64,000 nucleotides of DNA from Ruania halotolerans (GCF_021049285.1 NZ_CP088017.1:744001-808000), one strand, 5' to 3'; numbered from the stretch's first letter, positions 26,361-36,802 are shown. Notes: generated from the letters alone by a model not told the origin. A program made the numbers and translations.

Positions 26361-29303
26361 GTGTCGAGCGTGAGCACCCAGAACGCAGAGTCTCAGAACA
26401 CTGGCGGGCCGACCGGTGTGGTGGACGCCCTGCGCTCGGCCGTCTCCGGGGAGGTCGACGCCGGTGTGCGCCGCCGCGCCGAGTACAGCACGGACGCCTC
26501 CAACTACCGGGTGATCCCCGAGGTGGTGGTCTTCCCGACGAGCACGGAGGACGTGCTCGCCATCCTGCGCGTGGCACGGGAGCACAGCACTGCGATCACC
26601 GCACGTGGTGCAGGCACGTCGATCGCTGGGAACGCGGTGGGCACCGGGATCGTGATCGACTTCTCCCGGCACCTGAACAAGGTGCTCGAGATCGACCCGG
26701 AGGCCCGCACCGCACGGGTCCAGCCCGGTGTGGTGATGTCCGACCTGCAGAAGGCGGCCGCCCCCTACGGACTCCGGTTCGGCCCCGACCCCTCCACCCA
26801 GTCCCGCGCCACGCTCGCCGGGATGATCGGCAACAACGCCTGCGGCCCGCACGCCGTGGCCTGGGGCCGCACGGCCGACAACACGATCTCCCTGGATGTG
26901 GTGGACGGCACCGGCCGCCGGTTCACCGCCGGGCGCGGCGATCTCTCCGCTCTGCCTGGACTCGAGGAGTTGGTGCGTGACCGGCTCGCCATGATCCGCA
27001 CCGAGTTCGGACGGTTTGGCCGCCAGGTCTCGGGATACTCCCTGGAGCACCTGCTCCCCGAGAACGGCGCCGACCTGGCCAAGTTCCTCGTCGGCACCGA
27101 GGGCAGCCTGGTCACCGTGCTCGAGGCCACCGTGCAGCTCGTGCCGATCCCGAACGCCCCGGTACTGCTGGCCGCCGGGTACCCGGATATGCCCTCGGCC
27201 GCGGACGCTGTGCCGGCGATGCTCGCCCACTCACCCCTTGCCGTCGAAGGCCTCGATGCCGAACTGGTGGAGATGGTGCGCCGGCACCAAGGCGATCACG
27301 CGATCCCCGATCTGCCCGAGGGCGCCGGCTGGCTGCTCATCGAGGTGGGGGGAGCGGACAAGGACGAGGCGCTCGCGAATGCGCGCACCATCGCTGCCGA
27401 CGCGGGCACCGATGCCGTGCAGATCATCCCCGCCGGGCCTGAGGCCGCCGCGCTCTGGCAGATCCGGGCCGACGGCGCCGGGCTCGCCAGCCGCACTCTC
27501 GACGGTGCCCAGGGCTGGCCCGGATGGGAGGACGCCGCCGTCCCGCCGGAGAAACTCGGTGCCTACCTGCGCGACTTCCAGCGATTGATGGGCGAACATG
27601 GCGTCTCCGGTTTGCCGTACGGGCACTTCGGCGACGGGTGCATCCACATCCGCATCGACTTCCCCCTCGACCCGCAGGACGGCGCAGAGGGTGTCGCGCT
27701 GTTCCGCCGGTTCATGTTCGCAGCCGCCGAGCTGGTGGCCGCGCACGGCGGCTCTCTCTCCGGTGAACATGGCGACGGCCGCGCCCGCGGTGAACTGCTC
27801 CCGCTGATGTACTCACCCGAGGCGATCAGCACGTTCGAGGCCGTCAAGGCGATCTTCGACCCGGCGGATCTGCTCAACCCCGGTGTGGTGGTGCGCCCGC
27901 GGCGGGTGGACGAGGATCTGCGCCGCCCGCACGTGCAGCCGCTGCCGTTGCTGGCCGGGTCCGGCTTCTCCTTCTCTCACGACGGTGGAGACATGGGGAT
28001 GGCGGTGCACCGCTGCACTGGTGTGGGTAAGTGCCGCGCCGATCTACCGAGTTCCTTCATGTGTCCCTCGTATCTGGCCACCAAGGACGAAAAGGACTCC
28101 ACGCGGGGCCGCGCACGCGTGCTGCAGGAGATGGCCAATGGCTCGCTCGTGCAGGGCTGGGATTCGCCCGAGGTGCACGAGTCCCTCGACCTGTGCCTGA
28201 GCTGCAAGGCGTGCTCCAGCGACTGCCCCACCGGGATCGACATGGCGCAGTACAAGTCCGAGGTGACGCACCGGACCTACCGCGGGAAGGTGCGCCCGAT
28301 CACGCACTACGCCCTTGGTTGGCTGCCCCGCTGGGCGCGCATGATCACCACGGTGCCGGCCGTGACGAAGCTGGTGAACGCCGTCCTGGGCGTGCGCCCG
28401 ATCGGCAAGCTCGTGCTCAGCCTGGGCGGGATGGACCCCCGCCGGTCGATGGTCACCTTTGCCGAGGAGTCGTTGCCGCGCTGGTGGCGCAAACGCAAGG
28501 CGCCGACGGCGCAAAGCCAGGGGACGCCGTCGGGGACGGCCAGGCCTGAGGTGCTGGTGTGGGCGGACTCGTTCTCGTCCTATCTGGACACCGATGGCGG
28601 CAGGGCCATGGTGGAACTGCTCGAGGCGGCCGGCTACACGGTCCGGTTCCCGGAGGCGAGCGCCTGTTGCGGGCTCACCTGGATCTCCACCGGCCAGCTT
28701 GACGGTGCCAGGGTCCGGCTGCGCCAGACCATGGATGTGCTCGCTCCGTACGTCGAGGCGGGGATCCCGATCGTGGGTATCGAGCCCTCCTGTACCGCCG
28801 CACTGCGTTCGGACCTGCCAGATCTCTTCCCCGATGATCCGCGGGCGCACCTCCTCGCCGCAAACACCCGGACGCTGGCCGAATTGCTCACTGCCGACGC
28901 GCCCGTCGGCCCGCGGGACTGGACCCCACCGGACCTCACCGGGACCACGGTGATCGCGCAACCGCACTGCCACCACCACGCGGTGATCGGCTACACCACC
29001 GACCTGGAGTTGCTCGAACGCACTGGGGCGCAGGTCACCACATTGACCACGTGCTGCGGTCTGGCCGGAAACTTCGGGATGGAGTCGGGCCACTACGACG
29101 TCTCGGTGGCGGTCGCAGAGCAAGCCCTCCTTCCCGCGCTGGCCGATGCACCAGCTGATGCGGTCTACCTCGCCGACGGATACTCCTGCCGCACTCAAGC
29201 AGAGCAACTCGCCGGGGTTCGCGGCGTACACTTGGCGCAGTTGCTCATAGGCCCGGGGGCAGTACGGCGTGTGGGTGACGCCGACCTACGCCGTCCTATG
29301 TGA
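26361..29303 (+). CDS. FAD-linked oxidase fused to an iron-sulfur/CCG-domain subunit (D-lactate dehydrogenase-like)
   Basis: A 980-residue protein combining two usually separate units. The first half is a PCMH-type FAD domain (TARGAGTSIAGNAVG, GMIGNNACGPHAVAWG) with an FAD-oxidase C-terminal domain (GHFGDGCIHIRIDFPL, LSGEHGDGRARGELL). The second half has a 4Fe-4S cluster (CLSCKACSSDCP, Cys612/615/618/622), an earlier Cys pair around CTGVGKC, and two CCG domains (ASACCGLTWIS and TTCCGLAGNFGMESGHYD). By family it oxidises a D-2-hydroxyacid such as D-lactate or glycolate and passes electrons towards quinone at the membrane. The GTG start follows CAGACT (26349-26354) by six bases. The next gene begins nine bases after its stop. 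Confidence 0.9.
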   Translation: MSSVSTQNAESQNTGGPTGVVDALRSAVSGEVDAGVRRRAEYSTDASNYRVIPEVVVFPTSTEDVLAILRVAREHSTAITARGAGTSIAGNAVGTGIVIDFSRHLNKVLEIDPEARTARVQPGVVMSDLQKAAAPYGLRFGPDPSTQSRATLAGMIGNNACGPHAVAWGRTADNTISLDVVDGTGRRFTAGRGDLSALPGLEELVRDRLAMIRTEFGRFGRQVSGYSLEHLLPENGADLAKFLVGTEGSLVTVLEATVQLVPIPNAPVLLAAGYPDMPSAADAVPAMLAHSPLAVEGLDAELVEMVRRHQGDHAIPDLPEGAGWLLIEVGGADKDEALANARTIAADAGTDAVQIIPAGPEAAALWQIRADGAGLASRTLDGAQGWPGWEDAAVPPEKLGAYLRDFQRLMGEHGVSGLPYGHFGDGCIHIRIDFPLDPQDGAEGVALFRRFMFAAAELVAAHGGSLSGEHGDGRARGELLPLMYSPEAISTFEAVKAIFDPADLLNPGVVVRPRRVDEDLRRPHVQPLPLLAGSGFSFSHDGGDMGMAVHRCTGVGKCRADLPSSFMCPSYLATKDEKDSTRGRARVLQEMANGSLVQGWDSPEVHESLDLCLSCKACSSDCPTGIDMAQYKSEVTHRTYRGKVRPITHYALGWLPRWARMITTVPAVTKLVNAVLGVRPIGKLVLSLGGMDPRRSMVTFAEESLPRWWRKRKAPTAQSQGTPSGTARPEVLVWADSFSSYLDTDGGRAMVELLEAAGYTVRFPEASACCGLTWISTGQLDGARVRLRQTMDVLAPYVEAGIPIVGIEPSCTAALRSDLPDLFPDDPRAHLLAANTRTLAELLTADAPVGPRDWTPPDLTGTTVIAQPHCHHHAVIGYTTDLELLERTGAQVTTLTTCCGLAGNFGMESGHYDVSVAVAEQALLPALADAPADAVYLADGYSCRTQAEQLAGVRGVHLAQLLIGPGAVRRVGDADLRRPM

Positions 29304-29312
29304 GAAGCGGTT

Positions 29313-30440
29313 ATGCCGTCCTTCGCCTTTGATTCCGGACTACTCGTACCTACTGTGCTCGGGCGTCGCACGAGCACACCGCTCACGCCTGAGTTGCGCC
29401 GTGCACTGCGGGACTATCTTCTCGACGTGATCGGGGTGGACCTGTTCCCGGTCGCGTGGTCGCAGGAGTCCGATCCGGTGCTCACAGCACTGGATCCCGC
29501 CGGTCAGGTGGTCACTGCCGTGGTCTTGGACTCCATCGACGCCGCCGGCCTGGTGCGGGCGCTGGCGCGCGCCGGGGAGACGGCTGCCTCCTCTTGGCTG
29601 GCCGTGGCCTCACGCTACCCAGGGGGTGTGGAGGCGTTCCGCCCGGCCTGGGCGGCCTTCCGGGAGTCGCGCCCTCTCGGCGCCCAGCCCGGTCCGCAAT
29701 TGTTCGTGGTGGCCGGCGCCGTGGATCCGGACGTACTGGCGGCTACGCGGGTGATGCACGGGGTGCGGATCTACTCCGTGGACGTCCGCGATGGTGCAGG
29801 CGGTCAGCGGGTGGTGGACGTCTCGCCAGTCCACGTGGCGACGGTGCGAGTGCTCGACCATGACATCGTCTACGAACCGGAACAACTGGCCCTCGCGCAG
29901 CAGAGTTATCCGGACGCGGCAGAGGAGACCACGGAGATCCCACCGGTCATCCTCGAGTCCGAGGATGACGATAAACCAGAACCGGAACCGGAACCGGAAC
30001 CAGAACCGGAACCAGAACCGGAATCGGAATCGGAATCGGTGCAGCATGAGGGGAGCCAGGAACCGCCCTTCGATCCCGACCCGCAGTTGAAGGCAGTCGC
30101 TGAGCTGGTGGGCGCACCCATGCCGATCGAACTCCGTGCCGAGGGTCAGGTGCATCTCGCCTCGCTGTCCGGTGCCGGTGCGGTCGCCCTGGCCGGCACG
30201 CGGTACGCCACCTTGGAGGAGGCCACCGAGCGCGCCGGGGCCGACCCGGCACGTGCCTGGTTGCTCTGGCAGGTGGCCGGCTTCCCGATGGCAGATGCTC
30301 GCGACGAGGCCGCCCGTACCCGGGCACATGATGCGGGTCAGCCACACGGCGGTCAGGCACAGGGCGCCGGTCATCGACCGGGCACCGAACGCGACGCGCC
30401 TGCAGGCTCTCGCCGCGCGCGCCGACGCCACCACCCCTAA
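29313..30440 (+). CDS. Protein of unknown function with a Pro-Glu repeat linker
   Basis: A 375-residue protein in three parts. Residues 1-200 are an alpha/beta region (LTPELRRALRDYLLDVIGVDLFPV, VVTAVVLDSIDAAGLVRALARAG) that may resemble a nuclease-like fold. Residues about 215-245 are an acidic PE/ES repeat linker. Residues about 255-335 are a small domain (AEGQVHLASLSGAGAVALAGTRYATLEEATERAG) that looks like a DNA- or ligand-binding module of the RAMA kind (guess). The tail is basic (RRARRRHHP). It starts nine bases after the flavoprotein gene, so co-transcription is likely, but no functional link is visible. No signal peptide or membrane helix. Confidence 0.7.
   Translation: MPSFAFDSGLLVPTVLGRRTSTPLTPELRRALRDYLLDVIGVDLFPVAWSQESDPVLTALDPAGQVVTAVVLDSIDAAGLVRALARAGETAASSWLAVASRYPGGVEAFRPAWAAFRESRPLGAQPGPQLFVVAGAVDPDVLAATRVMHGVRIYSVDVRDGAGGQRVVDVSPVHVATVRVLDHDIVYEPEQLALAQQSYPDAAEETTEIPPVILESEDDDKPEPEPEPEPEPEPEPESESESVQHEGSQEPPFDPDPQLKAVAELVGAPMPIELRAEGQVHLASLSGAGAVALAGTRYATLEEATERAGADPARAWLLWQVAGFPMADARDEAARTRAHDAGQPHGGQAQGAGHRPGTERDAPAGSRRARRRHHP
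29976..30039 (+). repeat. In-frame hexamer repeat encoding Pro-Glu/Glu-Ser
   Basis: About ten tandem 6-bp units of the type GAACCG or GAACCA, drifting to GAATCG, encode the acidic PE then ES linker of the preceding gene. Because the unit is six bases, gain or loss changes linker length without a frameshift. Confidence 0.85.
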
Positions 30441-30441
30441 G

Positions 30442-30501
30442 CGCGAGTGCTCAACTTCTCGCTCACTGGGTGAGATATGGCCGAGATTGAGCGCACTCGC
30501 G
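30442..30501. repeat. Family B imperfect palindrome, copy 1
   Basis: CGCGAGTGC (30442-30450) pairs with GCACTCGCG (30493-30501). TCAA/TTGA continues the stem after a 2-base bulge, and CTCA/TGAG closes the loop. The copy lies just after the stop of the unknown-function gene and before the end of the convergent DinB-like gene. Confidence 0.85.
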
Positions 30502-30516
30502 GCTCGTCCAGTGCTC

Positions 30517-31215
30517 TCACAGGAGTGGCAGCACGCTCCGCAGGTCCGGCAGTCCCTCACTCAGGTACTCGGGCCGCAGCGCTCGCCGGGTGACCACGTC
30601 GTCCCAGGTGCCCCGACCGGTGGCGGCCTTGATCCAGGTGGCGGGATCGGAGACCGTCAGGTCATACCCGGTCCGCCGGTTCACCACGTCCACCAGTGCC
30701 TGCGCCACGAGTTCGCGTGCCCCGGCGTCCACCGGTACCGGTGCGGCCATGGCAGGGGCCAGGTCATATCCGTGCACCACCAGCTCCACGAGCCGGCTGA
30801 TCACGAAGTCCTGCACGGTAATCGGCCCGCGCCTGGTCCGGATCACGGCATCCGGCCCGGCCGGTGCGAGCGTGTCCAGGTGGGCGAACGCGCGGGCGAC
30901 CGTCGCATCAAGTCCGCCCAATGGGTCGTGGGCGATCGCGGCCGAGAACTCCTTGGTGCGCCGATCGATCTGTGCCGCATCGTCGGCGTACCCGGAGAGG
31001 TAGTCTGCGAGCGGCACTGGTTCGCTGGTGGGATCTGGTTCGGCTGCCGTGATCGCGTCCAGGGCGCGGCCCAGGTGCGCCACCAGGTCGCCCACTGTCC
31101 ATTCGGGCAGGCTGCTCGGGCTGGCGAGCACCTCGGCTCCGACATCGTCGAGCCGGCCGCGCAGCAGCTCCCACTGGTCGTGCAGCTCGTCCACATACCG
31201 GGTCAGGGTCACCAT
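30517..31215 (-). CDS. Maleylpyruvate isomerase-family (mycothiol-dependent, DinB-like) protein
   Basis: A 232-residue four-helix-bundle protein. The pattern YVDELHDQWELLRGRLDD...LPEWTVGDLVAHLGRALDAI is the N-terminal signature of the actinobacterial mycothiol-dependent maleylpyruvate isomerase/DinB group, with a metal-binding His in VAHLGR. A second conserved element is VHGYDLAPAM. The precise reaction is unknown; most paralogues are thiol transferases. The ATG at 31215 is preferred. The frame opens at 31254, but that codon falls inside a family B palindrome. Divergent from the Gfo/Idh gene at 31328. Confidence 0.82.
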   Translation of the reverse strand: MVTLTRYVDELHDQWELLRGRLDDVGAEVLASPSSLPEWTVGDLVAHLGRALDAITAAEPDPTSEPVPLADYLSGYADDAAQIDRRTKEFSAAIAHDPLGGLDATVARAFAHLDTLAPAGPDAVIRTRRGPITVQDFVISRLVELVVHGYDLAPAMAAPVPVDAGARELVAQALVDVVNRRTGYDLTVSDPATWIKAATGRGTWDDVVTRRALRPEYLSEGLPDLRSVLPLL

Positions 31216-31239
31216 GGCCCCATCATCGCCCACCCCCTT

Positions 31240-31301
31240 CCGCGAGTGCGCCACTTTTCGCTCACGTTCTGAGATATAGCCGAGATCGGCCGCACTCGCG
31301 G
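31240..31301. repeat. Family B palindrome, copy 2
   Basis: An 11-bp perfect outer stem: CCGCGAGTGCG (31240-31250) and CGCACTCGCGG (31291-31301). The right half contains TGAGATATAGCCGAGATCGG, shared exactly with the copy at 63.4 kb. It lies between two divergent start codons and so cannot act simply as a terminator. Its right arm occupies the -35 region of the downstream gene. Confidence 0.88.
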
Positions 31302-31327
31302 CGTCACGAGTGAGCTAGCGTCGGGGG

Positions 31328-32332
31328 ATGAGCACACGGGGTACGAGCACGCGGTGGGGAATCCTCGGACCTGGTCGGATCGCTGAGAAGGTAGCCGCAG
31401 ACTTCGGGAATGTCACCAACGGGACGCTGGTGGCCGTCGGGTCCCGGTCGGGCGAACGCGCCAGGGCCTTCGCTGAGACCTATGCCGGCCAGGTCCCGAT
31501 CCGCGCACACCAGGGCTATGACGCCCTCCTTGCCGATCCGGACGTGGACGCCGTGTACATCGCCACCCCGCACAGCGACCACGCTCGCCAGGCCATCGCG
31601 GCCATCGAGGCAGGCAAGGCGGTACTGCTGGAGAAGTCCTTCACCGCCACCCTCGACGGCGCCCGAGCAGTTGTCGAGGCCGCTCGCCAACGCGAGGCGT
31701 TCGTGATGGAGGCCATGTGGACGCGGTTCCAACCCGTGGTCCTGCGCGCCAAACGACTGGTGGCCGACGGCGCAATTGGCGAGGTCCGAGCAGTCCAGGC
31801 CGACCTGGGGGTACGCCGCCCCCTCGATCCGGCCGACCGCATGTTCGCGCTCGAACTGGGCGGCGGCACCCTGCTCGACCTCGGGGTGTATGTGGTCTCG
31901 TTCGCGCAGCACTTCCTCGGCGCGCCGGACTCCGTGCAGGTCACCGGGTCGCTGGTGCCCGAGACAGGCGTGGATGCTGAGGCCGGCCTCCTGCTCGGCT
32001 ATGACGACGGTCGCAGCGCCACCTTGCAGACCTCCTTCCGCCTGCCGTTGCCGGGGCAGGCGCGCATCTACGGCACCCACGGGTGGATCGACATCCCACC
32101 CCGGTTCCACCACCCCATCGATCTGGTGCTGCATCGCCACGGCGAGGAACCTCTACAGGAGCACCTGCCGCCGTCGGGAGCCGGTTATGCCGAGGAGTTC
32201 ATCGAGGTGGGGCGCTGCCTGGCGGCAGGGCTCACCGAAAGCGACGTGATGCCGCTCGCGGACACTCTCGCCGTGCAGGCGGTGCTGCAGCAGGCGGCTG
32301 ATCGCCTCGGCGTGGCGCTCCACGAGCGCTGA
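31328..32332 (+). CDS. Gfo/Idh/MocA-family NAD(P)-dependent oxidoreductase
   Basis: A 334-residue protein with an N-terminal nucleotide fold (WGILGPGRIAEKVAADFG), the motif LLEKSFTA at about residue 100, the MEAMWTRFQPV signature, and GGGTLLDLGVYVVSFAQ in the substrate domain. Paralogous to the protein at 13346; both keep Ser where many relatives have Pro in the EKP motif. Substrate unknown. The ATG follows TAGCGT (31316-31321) by six bases, so the transcript may be leaderless. Family B palindromes lie on both sides. Confidence 0.86.
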   Translation: MSTRGTSTRWGILGPGRIAEKVAADFGNVTNGTLVAVGSRSGERARAFAETYAGQVPIRAHQGYDALLADPDVDAVYIATPHSDHARQAIAAIEAGKAVLLEKSFTATLDGARAVVEAARQREAFVMEAMWTRFQPVVLRAKRLVADGAIGEVRAVQADLGVRRPLDPADRMFALELGGGTLLDLGVYVVSFAQHFLGAPDSVQVTGSLVPETGVDAEAGLLLGYDDGRSATLQTSFRLPLPGQARIYGTHGWIDIPPRFHHPIDLVLHRHGEEPLQEHLPPSGAGYAEEFIEVGRCLAAGLTESDVMPLADTLAVQAVLQQAADRLGVALHER

Positions 32333-32349
32333 GCGCACTCGATCCCGAT

Positions 32350-32408
32350 CGCGTGCGGCTGTTCACGCTCATACCTCACCAAGTGAGCGAGATGGGCCGC
32401 ACTCGCGG
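32350..32408. repeat. Family B imperfect palindrome, copy 3 (reverse orientation)
   Basis: CGCGTGCGGC near 32350 pairs imperfectly with GCCGCACTCGCGG at the right end, around CCTCACCAAGTGAG. Compared with the copy at 31240 it is inverted. It separates the convergent oxidoreductase and metX genes. Confidence 0.75.
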
Positions 32409-32416
32409 TGAGGGGG

Positions 32417-33634
32417 TCAGCCTGCGAGGAACTCGGTCAAGATCGGGGCGAGTTGCTCGTGCTCGATCAGGAACCCGTCATGCCCGTACGGGGAGTCCAG
32501 TTCTCGGTAGACCCCGTGCGGGGCGCCGTCGGCGATGCGCTGGGACTGTGACGGCGGGAACAACCGGTCCGAGCTGACCGCGAGCGCGAGGGTGCGCGCC
32601 TGGATCGAGGCCAACGCCGCATCCGCACCACCTCGGTCGCGACCGATGTCGTGCGTGAGCATCGATTCCGAGAGGGCCACATAACTGTTCGCGTCGAAAC
32701 GGCGAGCGAGCTTGTCGGCATGGTGATCCAGGTAGGACTGCACGGCGAACCGCCCTGCCCCGCCGAGCGGATTCTCGCCGCCCTGGGGCAACCGTCCGAA
32801 CCGCTGGTCCAGTTCGTGCGCGCTGCGGTAGGTGGTGTGTGCGATCTGGCGGGCCAGGCCCAGCCCTTGGTGGGGGCCGTCCCCGGGTTCGGCGTCGTAG
32901 TAGTCACCACCGCGGAACTTCGGATCGGCCCTGATCGCGCCCAACTGGGCGTGCGCCCAGGCGATCTGGTCGGCCGAGCTTTGCGCACAGGTGGCAATCG
33001 CTGCGATCGCGGCCACCCGCTCCGGGGCGGCCAGGGCCCACTCGAGCACCCGGTGCCCGCCCATCGAGGCGCCGATCACCAACGCCCATCGGCTCACGCC
33101 CAGCCGGTCGGTGAGTTCCAGCTCAGCCGCCACCTGATCGCGCACCGTCACGTACGGGAACCGGCTGCCCCAGGGCGTGCCGTTCGGCGCATCGGAGGAC
33201 GGGCCCGTGCTGCCCTGACAACCGCCGAGCACGTTCGGTGCCACCACGTAGTACCGATCGGTATCGATCGGCTTTCCTGGCCCGACCATGGCTGACCACC
33301 AACCGGCACTCGGATGGCCGGGCCCGGCCTCACCAGTGACGTGCGCGTCACCGGTGAGCGCGTGCAGCACCAGGATCGCGTTGTCCCCGGTGGCGTTGAG
33401 CTCGCCCCAGGTTTCATACGCCATCCGCACGTGCGGTAGCCGTCCACCGGCCTCCAGGTGCAGCGGCCCGAGGTCGACGAACTGCCGATCACCCACGGGA
33501 TCGCCCTCGCGCCAGGCGCCAGATGCCGGGATCGGGCCCGCCGGGGCACTGCGCCGGAGCGGAGCGCGGCGAGCCGGCGCGTCACGTCCGACGCGTCCGG
33601 CTGGGCCCGGCTCCCAGGTGGTCACGGGGTCCAC
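32417..33634 (-). CDS. metX: Homoserine O-acetyltransferase
   Basis: A 405-residue alpha/beta-hydrolase-fold enzyme making O-acetylhomoserine from homoserine and acetyl-CoA. Signatures are LHALTGDAHVTG, PNVLGGCQGSTGPSS, nucleophile Ser in VIGASMGGHRVLEWA, and SPYGHDGFLIE holding the catalytic His. The GTG at 33634 follows GAGAGGA and lies 25 bases after the metY stop; an open frame extends further upstream into metY without support. With metY it gives methionine synthesis by direct sulfhydrylation. Confidence 0.95.
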   Translation of the reverse strand: MDPVTTWEPGPAGRVGRDAPARRAPLRRSAPAGPIPASGAWREGDPVGDRQFVDLGPLHLEAGGRLPHVRMAYETWGELNATGDNAILVLHALTGDAHVTGEAGPGHPSAGWWSAMVGPGKPIDTDRYYVVAPNVLGGCQGSTGPSSDAPNGTPWGSRFPYVTVRDQVAAELELTDRLGVSRWALVIGASMGGHRVLEWALAAPERVAAIAAIATCAQSSADQIAWAHAQLGAIRADPKFRGGDYYDAEPGDGPHQGLGLARQIAHTTYRSAHELDQRFGRLPQGGENPLGGAGRFAVQSYLDHHADKLARRFDANSYVALSESMLTHDIGRDRGGADAALASIQARTLALAVSSDRLFPPSQSQRIADGAPHGVYRELDSPYGHDGFLIEHEQLAPILTEFLAG

Positions 33635-33659
33635 GGTAGTTCCTCTCGGCCCCGATCGC

Positions 33660-34985
33660 CTACGACGCCCGCGCAGCAGCCGCCGCGGAGAACCCCTTCT
33701 CGAGGTCCGCGACGATGTCATCGAGATGCTCCAGGCCCACGGATAGGCGCACCAGACCGGGGGTGACGGCGCTCGCGGCCTGTTCGTCCGCCGTCAGCTG
33801 GCTGTGCGTGGTGGAGGCCGGGTGGATCACCAGCGAGCGAACGTCACCGATGTTGGCCACCAGGGAGTGCAACTCGAGTGCGTCCACGAACGCCTTGCCG
33901 GCGGCCAGACCGCCCTCGATCTCGAACGCGAGCACGGCTCCGGGGCCCTTGGGCGTGTACTTCTTGGCGAGCGGGTAGTAGGGGCTGGAGGGCAGTCCCG
34001 CATAGTTCACCGTGAGGACGTCCTCGCGCGCCTCGAGGTACTCGGCCACCTTCTGGGCGCTGCCCACGTGCCGGTCCATCCGCAGCGAGAGCGTCTCGAT
34101 GCCCTGCAGCAGCAGGAACGTGTTGAACGGGGAGATTGCCGGGCCGAGGTCGCGCAGCAACTGCACACGCGCCTTGAGGATGAAGGAGAGATTCACCCCG
34201 AACGCGCCACCCTCACCGAGGTCACGGGCGTACACGAGGCCGTGATAGCTCGGATCCGGGGTGTTGTAGTTCGGGAAGCGCTCGGGGTGCGCAGCGAAGT
34301 CGAACTTCCCGGCATCCACGATCACGCCGCCGATGGAGGTTCCGTGGCCACCGAGGTACTTCGTGGCCGAATGCACGACGACGTCCGCCCCGTGTTCGAT
34401 CGGGCGCACCAAGTAGGGGGTGCCCACAGTGTTGTCCACGATCAGCGGGACGCCCACCTCGTGCGCGACGCCCGCTACCGCTTCGATGTCGAGCACATCG
34501 CCCTTGGGATTGGGGATCGTCTCACCGAAGAAGAGTTTGGTGTTCTCCTGTGTGGCGGCCCGCCAGGCTTCCGGGTCGTTCGGCTCGTCCACGAAGGTCA
34601 CCGTGATGCCGAGCTTGGGCAGTGTGTAGTGCAGCAGGTTGTAGGTGCCGCCGTACAGGGACGAACTCGCCACCAGGTGGTCCCCGGCCTCGGCGATGTT
34701 GAGGATGGCGAGAGTTTCCGCGGCCTGGCCGGAGGCCACCAGCAGCGCGCCGACGCCGCCTTCAAGGGAGGCGAGCCGGTCCTCGGCCACGGCGGTGGTG
34801 GGGTTGGTCAGCCGTGTGTAGATCGGGCCGAGTTCGGCCAGGGCGAATCGGTTGGCCGCCTGATCGGTGTCTTTGAAGACGAACGAGGTGGACTGGTAGA
34901 TCGGTACCGCCCGTGCGCCGTTGTCGGAGTCGGGTGTCTGGCCGGCGTGAATCTGCCGGGTTTCGAAGTGCCAGGTGTCGCTCAT
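33660..34985 (-). CDS. metY: O-acetylhomoserine sulfhydrylase (aminocarboxypropyltransferase)
   Basis: A 441-residue PLP enzyme of the Cys/Met metabolism family. It combines O-acetylhomoserine with sulfide to give homocysteine. The PLP lysine lies in [18 protein letters not shown]. Other signatures are [30 protein letters not shown] and [13 protein letters not shown]. The AAGGAGA ribosome site lies just before the ATG. First gene of metY-metX. The upstream region contains GTCTC/GAGAC repeats that may be an operator. Confidence 0.96.
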   Translation of the reverse strand: MSDTWHFETRQIHAGQTPDSDNGARAVPIYQSTSFVFKDTDQAANRFALAELGPIYTRLTNPTTAVAEDRLASLEGGVGALLVASGQAAETLAILNIAEAGDHLVASSSLYGGTYNLLHYTLPKLGITVTFVDEPNDPEAWRAATQENTKLFFGETIPNPKGDVLDIEAVAGVAHEVGVPLIVDNTVGTPYLVRPIEHGADVVVHSATKYLGGHGTSIGGVIVDAGKFDFAAHPERFPNYNTPDPSYHGLVYARDLGEGGAFGVNLSFILKARVQLLRDLGPAISPFNTFLLLQGIETLSLRMDRHVGSAQKVAEYLEAREDVLTVNYAGLPSSPYYPLAKKYTPKGPGAVLAFEIEGGLAAGKAFVDALELHSLVANIGDVRSLVIHPASTTHSQLTADEQAASAVTPGLVRLSVGLEHLDDIVADLEKGFSAAAAARAS

Positions 34986-35292
34986 CGCGTCTCTCCTTGT
35001 GTCGTGGCTGCCGCCAGGCTACGGCCGGCGGCCGGCTGTCTCACCAGAGATTGTGAAACGTCTCGAATTTCGGACGCGATCCGCACCGACAGCACACGCG
35101 TCACCGATCGGGCGCTGGCACGGAGGAGATGAGGCTGATGTGAGTGATGTGACTATTGGGCTTCCTGTTCACAATCGGTCGGATATCGAGTACGTTGGGC
35201 CCGGCCCCGAATAGTCAACTCGACACGCCGAGACTGCGTGCTGTCGAACCCGGCGGGGTCGTGCAGGTCAGAAGCGATCGAGGAGCAACACC
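34986..35292. other. Divergent intergenic region of metY and the NlpC/P60 gene
   Basis: 307 bases without a gene. Near metY there is a GTCTC-containing stretch (TCTCACCAGAGA at about 35040-35051 and GTCTC again near 35060) that could bind a methionine-pathway repressor. Nearer the NlpC gene GACTATTGGG (35151-35160) and CCGAATAGTC (35207-35216) form 10-base arms with one mismatch around about 46 bases. No SAM or c-di-AMP riboswitch core was recognised by eye on either strand. Confidence 0.4.
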
Positions 35293-36750
<1,458 letters not shown>

Positions 36751-36802
36751 CGCGCTGACCTGCCACGTGGTTCGCACACCGCTGCGCAGGACTGAGCGTG
36801 TG

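Noticed and set aside
29976-30039. The hexamer repeat as a phase-variation switch.
   Set aside because: The unit length of six keeps the reading frame, so it changes linker length but cannot turn the gene off.
34986-35292. SAM riboswitch upstream of metY, or c-di-AMP (ydaO-type) riboswitch upstream of the NlpC/P60 gene.
   Set aside because: The conserved cores could not be found by eye on the expected strands; a covariance search would be decisive.
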